DNA of 64,000 nt, taken from assembly GCA_023333565.1 (NCBI GenBank), contig JAJKFH010000611.1:1262220-1326219 (forward strand), written 5' to 3'. The DNA is from Puffinus mauretanicus (taxonomy: Eukaryota > Chordata > Aves > Procellariiformes > Procellariidae). This document shows positions 10,963 to 22,900 of the stretch, one piece after another. Numbering within the stretch: the first letter of the stretch is position 1; every line of letters begins with the position of its first letter. The notes below the pieces were generated by a model. The model saw only the letters and a list, made by a program, of their open reading frames with translations, searched no databases and was not told the DNA's origin. A program made the translations under genes and the position numbers.

Positions 10963-13900
10963 CTGGGAAGCAGGGGAAGAGGAGAAGAGAAGGAAAAAGA
11001 GAACACGGTCAAAAAAAGTGAACCACAGAAAAGGAACCAGAGAAGAATAAAAGTGAAATGTTTTTGCTCCTTTATAAGAACACTGAGCTAATATGAATGG
11101 GGCTACTCACAGAATGGGGTATGATGCCAAAGAAGAGTAAGAGTACTATTTGTATAGAGTATCTGACTGCAGTATTTGACTCTATAAAGTAAACTGAGCT
11201 TTAAAACATGCTAGACTGTGTACAGCATTGGTGTAAGTAGATTGTCACCAATTACTTCAGCAGATGTGGGTTACACCAGCACCATGCTTCCTGCAGGAAA
11301 ATACCATTCTCTCCCTTGGAGAGATCCTATTATCAGCCCATCAGGAAAACAGATTTTGTTTTCAAAGAAGGGACCTTTCAGGGAAGGGGAATAACCACTC
11401 TCCTGACTCGTAGCACTTCAGAGCCAGTAAGCTATATGCTCTTGGCAGTTCTGTTTTCCTTTGCGTAAACTTCACCAGCACATAATTACACCACGAATGA
11501 ATCAGCAAAGGGGCAGTGGGAGCTGTTTGAAATGTAAAGCAAGGCTAGTGAGGTTGTTCATTGTTATTCCGCAGGGAATATCTGAAGTTTGGCCTATTAT
11601 TACTGCTTTTTCATTTGCTTCATCAGAAGCCCAGATCATATTTGCTCTACAGTGAAGTTCCTTGAGCTAGAATGGAGGCTGTCTATATAAACCGCGTAAG
11701 GCTTTGTTCCCCCACCACCAAAACCTGCGGCCGGGTGATTTTACACAGCTGTCCATGGGCACGTATCCACAGCCATTTAACTGAAGAAGAAAGTTGATAT
11801 AAACGGCTCTGATCACTGCCTTTTTAATGACCTGTTGTTACAGACAAACAAAACCAAGAGACTAGTGCTGGTCATGCATGTTGGATATTTAAGACACCTA
11901 ACTCCCAAGTTAAATCAGAGGGAGTTGAGAGCCTTGCTGTCTTTAATAAATTAAAAGTGACTTACAGAGATGGGACAGCCGGACAAGGAAATAAATGTAT
12001 GTCTCCCGAATCTCAGTCCAGTGTCTTGCTGATTGATACCAACTAATAGCCTGGGTTGGTGTAGTAACACAAGGTGAGAGCCGAAAATTAAATGTTTTGA
12101 TTTTTTGAACAATCCACAAACCCCTCTACCCATGGGCGGTTCAGAAGCCCCTTGTTCTGGGGAAGGGTCAGTGCCTCCCTTCCTCTAGCATTAAGAACCA
12201 GCCCGAGAGGCCTGGTAACCCATGAGGGGAAATTTTGGCATGGAGGGAATCTAACTGCCTGTCCATCATCTCTGCCTTTGCTATCTGCTGACTGGCTAAC
12301 CTTTGTGAGCATCGCAAGAAGGGAGCAGTGCTCATTCAGCTAGCTGTCATCCAGAACCACCTACGGCAAATGCAGCTACCGTTGGGGAGATGTGTTGTTT
12401 TTATTACAAAACCCACCTACCTTCAGAAGTGAGAGCCAGTGAGACTAAAGGAGGCCCTTATTCCCATGTCCAACTGGAGTAAGACCAAACATATTTTTAT
12501 AACTGAAATTCACCCTCCATTCTGAATCTAGACCTTTGACGGCTGGTTTTTATCAACCATGTGGCAAACCTTTTTTTCATGGAGCAGCTAACACAAGCGG
12601 GAGGCACTCGGCCACGTGAGAGGCACAGCTTATTTCTGGCACGGCTTTCCCACCCCCTGTCCCCCATCTCAGCCTGCATGTGCTGCCCCCTCCTACCTGT
12701 CGTCCTTCCAGCTCAATTTGGAAGTTTTTTGCCGACTCCTGGGTCACCCGCCCTCCGAAGTCCAGCTGGTAGACTTGCGTAGCCTCGTTCCACAGTGGCT
12801 GCTTGTTGGCCATCACGTACACAAAGCCCTGGCTCCCCAGCCTCCCATCCTCCTTCTCGCTGGCCTTCCGGCACTTGAATTCGTCCAGCTCACTGGCTGT
12901 CCTCAAGCTCCTTTTGGTTTTCCAACCCTTTTTGCTGCCCTGGCTCTGGTTCATCAGTTCATCCCCACTGATAAAAAGCTCTGGCTCGCTCTCCGAACTG
13001 TCCTGAAACTCGTTCGTCTTGTTTAGCTTCTTGGACTTCAGCTGGTCTTTCTGGCTCTTGACTTTCTTCTTCTCCCTCCCCAGACGAGGGCTGGATATTA
13101 GCGAATTGAAGTCGGTCAGAGTCCTTGCCTCCTTTTTGACCTTGCCCTCGGTGATAGCCTGCACGTTTCCTTCCTCGGCTCGACTGTCCAGGCGCTTCCG
13201 GCTCTTCTTGCCGAATTTGTCCGTCCTTTGAGGAACAGGGCTTTCCGTCAAGGAGAGCACCTCCTGGAAGGTGTCTGCCGTCTCCACCATTACCTCTGTG
13301 CCCACGTGGCCCTGCAGCTCTGCCGGCGGGGGAGACATCACTGGCTTCTCTACCACGAGGAGCGGCTTGGGGGGCAACGTGCCCTGGGGGTTCTGTACGG
13401 GTGGGCAGGTGCTGTAGGAATTCCACGGGTGCAAGGCGATGGGTGGCAGCTGTAAACTAGAGCAGGCGCTACTTCCTGGGTACATAGGTGGCAAAGGGCA
13501 ATAGGAGAGGTTGGATGGATAACCTGGCTGAAGCACGACTGTGGGCTCCTGCTGTGCAAACTGTGTTGGGGCCAGAGCTTCTTTGGGGGAGCAGGGGGGC
13601 TGCATTCCCTGAAGGGGAGGGGCACTGTAGCTTCCTGGGTAAGGTACTCCAACCCCATAACTCGTCTGGAAAGTGGCAGTGGGACTGGTTGGAGACCTGG
13701 GGGAAACAAACGGCACTCGAGACATATCCAGATGTTGAGCTTGACCGATGATGAGAGGAGTAGGTTTTAGAGGGTTGGGCACTGAGCTCTGAGATGTCCT
13801 TTCCTGAGGAACCCATATCTCTTCACTCACCAAAGGGTCCCACTGGTATGGTGGTGGCCGTTTTACACCGAGGGCAGCCTCCGTCAAGGACACGGGTACA

Positions 13901-16900
13901 TGCCGTATTGATTTCTCCACCGGGCAGTGCTGAGAAAGGGCCTCATCCTCCGTGAAGGCTGAGTTGATATAATCTGCTCGGTCACGGGAATTGTCAGGTG
14001 GGCTCAGCAAGCTGTAGGAGGACTGGGAGGCCAGAGGTGAAGTACTGACAGAGTGAGCGATGACAGAGCTGTGCTGGGAGCCACTCCCTGTGCTCAGATC
14101 AGGTCTCATGCCACCAATACTGGAAGTGCTGCTACTAGCGTTGGCACTACTGATGTTGCCCACAACACCAGCGCTTGTGTTGCTGCTGCCGCCACCGCTG
14201 CTGCATTGGCTGCAGGTGTACAAGGCGGTGGGTACTCTCTGCTGGTACTGTGCCGTCACAACGCTGCTCTTGGCCTTCAGGGGAAGTTGCAAGGTGGCTC
14301 TCTGACCATCCACCAGCTGAGCCATTTTCAGGGCTGCCTCTCTGCTGTTCCTCCGCAGAGTTGCATGAATGATACTGCTGTCCAGCCTCTGCGCAATGCT
14401 TCTGCCTTGGGACAGCTGGCTGGCGATGTCAGGGTAGGGCGGCGGGTCCCCAGTTGGGATGGAGTAACGGGGGACCGTGAGCCGGTTCAGGGTGGCACTG
14501 GTGCAGGGCTGCTGCATCTTCTTCTCGGCGGCGGTGATGCGCAAGGTGGCGGAGCTGCCGGGCCCCGGCAGGGTGTAGGTGCTCTGGGCACAGAGCATCC
14601 TGGTGCGAGGCCGGCACACCTCCTCCACGTTCCCGCTGCTGTCGAAGGTCGTTATTCGCTCGTACCCCAGGGGAGTCTGGTAGTGCCCCGCTGGGTAGAG
14701 GGAGAACTCCCCCTTTTTCAGACAGAGGTCGAGGGGTGGCTGCGGGGGGCCGGGCGGAGGTGGCGGGGCAGTGGTTGGTGCGGCAGGGATGGTGCCAGGA
14801 TAGGGCGGTGGGGGGTTCATCTTGTTCAGCTGCAGCTCCTGGGCGGCCCCGAAGATGACGGTGTCCCCTTCCACCAGCTGCGGCCCCGGCCGTGGGGCCT
14901 TGGCCTTGGGCAGGGGCTCGTGCTCGCGGTCACTGTGGTCCCGCAGGTCGGCCAGGGTGATGGCAGAGGGCGCGGGGGGCGGCGGGGCGAGGGCAGGGGG
15001 CGCGGGGGCAGCGCGGCCCAGCTCCCCCCCGGCCAGCGCCCCTGCCCCAGGGCCAGGAAAGCGGCCTGGCACCCCTGGGAAGGGCCCCGCCCCCTCGCCC
15101 CCCGCTTCCGCCGGTGGATTGGCCAGCACGTCCAGCTGCACGTTCTGATTGGCCAGCAGCGACTGCACCAGGCCGATGCTCTGTGTGGGCGACATGGCCT
15201 GGGCCGAGCTGTGGATGGGGGCGATGGGGATGTTGACGGTGCACGGCGGGCTGCTGGCAGGGGCGCCGGGGGCGCCGGGCACTGCAAGAAACAACACAGT
15301 GTGTCATAGAATCATAGAATCATTAAGGTTGGAAAAGACCTCTAAGATCATTAAGTCCAACCATTAACCTAGCACTGTCAAGTCCACCACTAAACCATGT
15401 CCCTAAGCACCACATCTACACGTCTTTTAAATACCTCCAGGGATGGTGACTCCACCGCTTCCCTGGGCAGCCTGTTCCAAGACTTGACCACTCTTTCCGT
15501 GAAGAAATTTTTCCTAATAGCCAACCTAAACTTCCCCTGGCACAACTTGAGGCCATTTCCTCTCATCCTATCGCTTGTTACTTGGGAGAAGAGACCAACA
15601 CCCACCTCGCTACAACCTCCCTTCAGGTAGTTGTAGAGCGCGATGAGGTCTCCCCTCAGCCTCCTCTTCTCCAGGCTAAACAAACCCAGTTCCCTCAGAC
15701 GCTCCTCATAAGACTTGTGCTCCAGGCCCTTCACCAGCTTCGTTGCCCTTCCCTGGACACGTTCCAGCACCTCCATGTCCTTCTTGTAGTGAGGGGCCCA
15801 GAACTGAACACAGGATTCGAGGTGCGGCCAGTGCCGAGTACAGGGGCACAATCACCTCCCTGCTCCTGCTGGCCACACTATTTCTGATACAGGCCAGGAT
15901 GCCGTTGGCCTTCTTGGCCACCTGGGCACACTGCCGGCTCATGTTCAGCCGGCTGTCAACCAGCACCCCCAGGTCCTTTTCCTCTGGGCAGCTTTCCAGC
16001 CACTCTTCCCCAAGCCTGTGGCGTTGCCTGGGGTTGTTGTGGCCGAAGTGCAGGACCCGGCACTTGGCCTTGTTGAACCTCATACAGTTGGCCTCGGCCC
16101 ATGGATCCAGCCTGTCCAGGTCCCTCTGCAGAGCCTTCCTACCCTCCAGCAGATCAACACTCCCGCCCAGCTTGGTGTCGTCTGCAAACTTACTGAGGGA
16201 GCACTCGATCCCCTCGTCCAGATCATTGATAAAGATATTGAACAGGACCGGCCCCAGTACTGAGCCCTGGGGAACACCGCTCGTGACCGGCCGCCAACTG
16301 GATTTAACTCCGTTCACCACAACTCTCTGGGCTCGGCCGTCCAGCCAGTTTTTTACCCAGCGAAGAGTGCACCTGTCTAGGCCGTGAGCTGCCAGCTTCT
16401 CTAGGAGAATGCTGTGGGAAACAATGTCAAAGGCTTTAGTAGGTAGACAACACCCACAGCCTTTCCCTCGTCCACTAAGCAGGTCACCTTATCACAGAAG
16501 AAGATCAGGTTAGTCAAGCAGGAGCTGCCTTTCATAAACCCATGATGACTGGGCCTGATCACCTGGTTGCCCTCTATGTGCCGCGTGATGGCACTCAAAA
16601 TGATCTGCTCCATAACATTCCCCAGCACCAAGGTCAGACTGACAGTTCCTACACAGGAACTACAGGCCTGTAGTTCCCCAGGTGCTCCTTATGGCACCCG
16701 CTGACCCATGGGGAGACCCGCGCCTCGGCCTCCCCTGCCCCAGAGGTCCTCGCACGTGGCAGCGGTGGCGAGGTCTGTGCTGTGGGGCTGCCCCAGGCCC
16801 GGGCCCAGAGGTGCAAGGGGCCGCAAGCCTTTGCTGACTGCAGTGGTTAGGCAAGTGGTTGGATAACAGGCACTAAAATAGGGAATTTTCCAGAAGTAGT

Positions 16901-19900
16901 TTCACATATTTTTGGGTTTTCTTCAGCACTTGTGGAAGACATGCGGGTCGCTAAAAAATGTTTAACGGGAAAATTTCATGGCAGCGTCGACATAAAATTC
17001 AGAAACTGGGGAGAAATTGTTTTTTAAAGCTAGCTAGAAGAAAAAACCACTGCACATCTTTTCTACTGCATTCCACTTTACCTTTGACTTTTTAAACTAC
17101 CTGCTATCTTTATGTCCTTGCTTAAGCGCTCTGTTGCATTTGGATGGACTGCTATCAGATCCCAAAATCAATGGATCAGACCTTAGTTTGAACAAGTAAG
17201 CCAGCCTGTCTCCACCGATTCCCATTGTAACAGCTGGTGGTCAACTTTAAAGTGACTTCTTGGGAGTGATGCTTCAGAGATAAAGTTCAGAGCTCGCTTT
17301 CAGTCTACACTATGATTGCCACGGACTTTCACAGAGCAAGGAGTTTCCCTGATGGGTCTGAATTACCATTCACTTATCAGCCAATTTTAACTACTCCTAC
17401 TCAAATCAATAAAAGTTTTGCTGAATCAGGACTCACTAGTTTCCAGGGAAGTTTTTTGATAATAAACACATCAACAAACAACAGAAAGGAAAATCCACTC
17501 ACAGACCTGTGGCTGCTGCCATCTCTTCTTTGCCTCTAGTCCTAGGACCACTAACGTGGCCTCCTGGCTTCCTCTAGGGCTGCTGCTACAAAAAAGTCCC
17601 TGCTGGCCCAGGCTGACTCCCTCTAGAGCCAGTCAGGTGTCACTGTGCCATGCTTCAGGAGGAGGAAGATGAAATGATGCTCCTCAAGCCTGCCCTGATC
17701 TGACAGCACTTACGAGTTTTGACTTGAACATTTTTTGTCATAAAAAAAAAAAAAAAAGAAAAAGTGGAGGAAAAGAAAAAGAAAATCGAAGATCTGCACT
17801 GAAGGCACTGTATAGTATCTAGTATAATGTCTCCAGACTCAATATGCTTAGGAAAACTGGAGAATACAGATAACAGTTGGGAAAAGGGAAGTATTATTAC
17901 TCTTGAGTATAGTGACAAAGCAACCAATAACACAAAATGAAGGAAGATGAAACAAAGAGAGAGAGGAATATGATGAAATGAAATACAGGCAAAACTTATA
18001 AAAGTTCTTGAAAGAAGTTTTGTAAGGAAAAGATGTGAGGAAATAGATGGGAAGCCAAAAAGATTCAAGAAGTGGGTACTGTAGTCAGGGCAACTTCAGC
18101 ACCAGTGTTTGGACAGGCTGCAATCAGAAATGTGAAAAGAAGCAAATGTATATAGGAAAAGTTTCCCACACGTGGTGGTGGTGAACAAGGGACAGTGAGA
18201 CAAGAAGCAATTCTGATGATTATAAGCAGAAGCATGGAGCTTGCTCAAATGCTTGCAAATCCTTTTGCAAAAAGCGGTGAGAGTGATTCTAACAGGAACT
18301 ACCACTGAAAAGCTGGAGTGCTGCAGGGAAATGAGGATGCTGGAACCAAGCAGAGGTGCAGAAGTCAAGATAAGAAGGAACAAAATATAATAATGAGGGG
18401 AAACAGCAAATACTGTATTAAAACCCCCAAGAATCTTGCAGATTCTTCATTAGTTTTCCTGTATAAAAAAAATCCATGGAAAATGATAAGCGAGTTGCAT
18501 CAGCAGGTTTATGGGTGGAAAAGAGACGAGAGTAATATCCAGGATCGTTTAAGTGTGCCAAATTCTGTGGATACCTCTGATTTGAAAGACCAGATCAGGC
18601 AAGAGATCCATTAGTCAGGACTCCTCCAGCCACTGCCCAGTTCCTAATTAATTTCTAATTAAAATTCTAGTCATCTACCTATGACCTGTAATTACATTTT
18701 CGATAACATTTTATCAGCATCAGTCAGGAATGTGGTAGGTGTACAGATAGGTCTGTGGCTATGCTGGCAAATTTTTATGGTAGTTCTGTTCGTTCCTTTA
18801 GAAGACGACCGACAGCTAAACTTAACTGACCCTAAGGCAGCGTGGTTCTGTGCTCCACTGGCAGGCCACACTTCCATCCTGATACCTGCAGGTTAGCAAT
18901 TTATCCGCCAGAGCTTGAGGTTTAATTGTTAGCTTGGCTTGAGCAACCCAGAATGTTGCTGTCATGGGTATTAAGTGCCTTATCAAGCAAAATTTCATTC
19001 GTCACAGTGTTGCTTAATATCCCAAAGTGTTTAAATCCAACATTTTTTTCATTTTTCCAATGGTTTTTAAGTTATTTGTTTGCATAATTTGCAAGTTAAA
19101 TCAATTCACTGTCCATTTGCCTTGCCAAATCTTTACTGACTACATTAAAAAACACCTGTCCCAAGAGTACCTTACTATTAACATTCCACTGCCCAAGTGC
19201 AGCTTTCTACTATGTTTTTTTTAATCTAACATGTAATCACTATTTACACTGCAATATTTTTTCCCATTAGTATATGGCACTTTTTTCCTTTATATGCAGG
19301 CTTTAAGAAAGGATATCCCCAAAAATTTTTTGAAGATTTAAGTAGCCTCCATTTGCTAAGTCAGAAATTAATTTTCAGAAGAAACTAGAAAGAAAAAAGT
19401 GAACAAGAAGAGGAAGGCTGTTATGGAGGACGGGGTAGTATGATTCTTTTACTAGCCTTCTAAAAGAGCTGTAACAAAATTCTCTAACAATTTGCCCTAT
19501 TTATGTGGTGTTCACCAATCTGCAATTCTGAGTACTATTTCAGCTCTTTTAATAATATAAAAGGAATTGTTATTGCAGATCTAATCCAATTTTCAGGAAG
19601 GGATGCGAAGACTTTATATTAACCTTCTTTTTCTATTTAATTTTTGTATTACTTTTTGTCAGCTTGGACCATGTTTCGTAATAAAAAATGCTGAGTGCTT
19701 CCTATGCATAATATATATACGATCATCAATGTCTCTATTGTTTTCTTCAGATCTTACAGGTAAATAACATGTAGACATAAATTAGGCAAGCCAAGCCCCA
19801 AATCGTGAAAGAATGGGCTTCATTTTAAGCACACAAGTGTTTTCTTAGAAGTCCAGAGGACTACTCTGATGCTTGGGTCAGACACAAGCTTTGGTGCTTT

Positions 19901-22900
19901 CAGCAGTCAAAACCTTGGTCTGAAATAATGGGATTATTTCCATTTATTTCAATAGACTCTAGCACAAGCCTTTAATTGCTTTGCAGTGCTCACACTCCTT
20001 CCTCCTTAAAGGGTACTGGCATGATGGCCACTTCTGTAGTTCCAAAAACCTGTGATCTGGCAAAGGGAATCCCTCACTGATGTGAAAATTCTGAAAATGT
20101 ATTAATTTATCTTCTTGTCTATTATTTGTTAATTTTATTGGCATGATTTTTTTTTTTTTAATTGGAGGAGGTCCTGAGTACTTCCAACCCTTTTACTGGC
20201 CACGTTCACATCACCTGCATCCAAGCCTTCCCTGCACTGCTTGAATCTTCTGCTACCTTACATCTCAGTGAAATGAGACATTCTTCCTGATCCCCCTTGT
20301 TTATAGATTACTTCACTATTTTAGCCTCTCTGTAAAACTTGGTATTGATAAAAATTCAAATGGGCATTTATCACTTCTCAAAGGGTGGCCGAGTTTTACA
20401 GGAACCTGCCCTCCAATCCAAGCTCCTATCAGCAGGCTGTGCTTTGCTGCCATCAGGTCACAAGAAGGACCCTTTTGGGCTTCCAATACATTACAATCCT
20501 GTCCTACAAAGATGCAGAGTGCAAGGCTTTGGTCTACAGAGAATTCTTAGCAAACTAAATAGATGATTAATTTTCCAATGAACTTGAAACTTACACGGAT
20601 TGTATTTTCCACACATTTTAGAAAACGATGTCCGTAATACATATTAGCCTTATTCTAATTCAGTTCTGCAGGATGCCATCAGACTAAGGGATTTTGATTT
20701 GTGTGTTTACCAGAGGGGGCTAGTGACACAAGTGATCTGTCCTCCATCTAGCTTAACCCATAACATGGCAGACCTCTATCTCCTCCTTACCTGGCAAATC
20801 ATCTTCGTCTTCACTGAAAACATTTGGATTAAAGACAGGCAGGTTAATGTAGTCCATTGAAATCTTCCGCACTTCTGGGAGATATATTGTCATCTGCCTG
20901 GGCTGAAGATGCAGCAAACTGGTTTTATATATTACTGGAGAAAGAGTATAACAAGAAATAAAAAAAAAAAAAAAATCTGTTACATAAAGAGCTAAGAAAG
21001 CTAAGAAAGAATCAATTCAAAGCAGACAGAAGGGTTATGATTATTTTTATTTAAGTATTAATGAACAAATGCATATATGGGCCATTCTTAGCCAAATCAC
21101 TATGTTAACACTTTGCATAAAGAGAATAAAAGAGATTGTTACTTTCAGCTATTTCTCTTTAAATAGAAGTAGCATCTCTGTACTTAAATAATCTGTAGAA
21201 ATAATTAATTACTTCATCTTGTATTCTACTACATCTACTTTTATGGAAGGAAAATAATTTTTTCATTCTGCTTTTGGAACTCTTCACCACAGGATGCTAC
21301 CGACTTACATGAGTTTATGGGAAAACTGGAAAGCTCTCAGGAAGAAAATCTGTTGAGGGTTACTACACACAAAGAAACCCCTCCTGGCTGAGGAAGTCCC
21401 TGGGACCCAAACCATTGGAGACTGGGAGAACATTTGAAGGAAGAATCACCACATACTTACTCTACACTTCTATCCTTCTCTACATGTCTCTCACTGATAA
21501 TGAGAGAATTAGAATGACGTCTGGTCTGAACCAGTAGGGTTGTTCTTACACTATCTTTTGACAAAGATTGCAAATGCAGATGTCAGAAATTTTTAAATTG
21601 CTTGGAAAAAAAAGTGGCTGGAACAAACCTGAGGGTTTCCATAACACTTTATTAAGTAGAAGGTGCCACTGCCCTATAGTAGTAGCACTGGTTGTCCCCA
21701 CGGTGACAACATCCTGAGAAGACAATCTTTGCCTGGAGGATGGGCCAGAGAGGGTCCTCTCCCCAGTAGTTGGGACTCCATCTCTTGTCCAACAGTAGTC
21801 AATATAGCCACAAAAGGTATCTATTTAACTAATTCTGCATCCAGGGCATCGTTATGTGGTCCTGACCTAACTATATAATGCAACACAGGAAAAAATAAGT
21901 TTTCCAAAGAGCTCGTAAAACTCCTATACTTGAACTAATATTTCAATTCAGAGCTCAGTTCTGCTAGGTGGTACCCTGTTCTTTACTTAGCCTTCTTCCT
22001 TTCCACAGGACTATCTGGGGAGAAATGGCGTACACACAAGGCCAAGAGACTGGACAACTGCTACTTGTTGTGAAATGAAAGCTACCAATTTACTGATGCT
22101 CCAGCAAGAGAACCATATGACAAGGCTATGCACCGACTTGAAGAATCTTGAGCATGATGCTGTAAGAGCTTTTTTAACATTATTTTGGTATAATGAGTAG
22201 TTAAATGACTATAAAAATCTGAGTTTTAAAAATATCTCTATTACAGTAACTTAAACCCTGCGATTTTTATAGTTGTCTTGCAAAAATTTTCTTTATTCCT
22301 TTGGGTTTTGTTCAAACAAAGTGTAAAAATAAAGGTCTGGGCTTGACTGTTAATTAATCTTTTTATTACAGCTGAGACTTTTAACATTTTATTGATCATA
22401 TTGTTCTTGTATTTCTCGATTTTCTAGTGAATTTTGTACAATCTAATTCCTACTGTCCACAGAAAATAAGTGCTCTGTTAAAGAAGTCTTTTGATCTCTT
22501 AAAAAGAATCATATGGCATAAGTTTGTTGTTTGTTAGAAAGAGCTTGACATGCAAAAAATCAATAGAGTTTACTTTTACCTGCACCAAGGTTAGTTGGTA
22601 GGAAAGCAGCCAAACCCACAATTTTAAATTTCGTTCCCCAGATATTAGATGTGACCTGAGCAAGGTAGTTGTGCTGCAAAGCAAAAACAAGATCATTTTC
22701 ACCTAATAAAATCTGTATCAAGCTCTAATAAAAACCTGCAGAGCAATCAAGCTATTGCAAGTGATAATACAATTTCAGCTTCTCTTGTTTTTATTTTATT
22801 GAAACAGCCTAATGTGCCTATGTAGCAACTGTTACACACAGTCATTAAGAAGTCTCATTTTGATATGTGAACACCATCAGAAATGATGTATACAACAGCC

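Noticed and set aside
12959..13426. 155-codon minus-strand frame overlapping the giant exon
   Set aside because: An out-of-frame shadow of the verified TULP4 reading frame.
14053..15309. 418-codon open frame on the plus strand
   Set aside because: It is the antisense of the GC-rich part of the TULP4 giant exon. Lack of stops follows from base composition, and the sequence resembles no protein.
15390..16387. Several long frames on both strands between 15.4 and 16.4 kb
   Set aside because: They belong to, or are antisense to, the decayed CR1 reverse-transcriptase gene and are not host genes.
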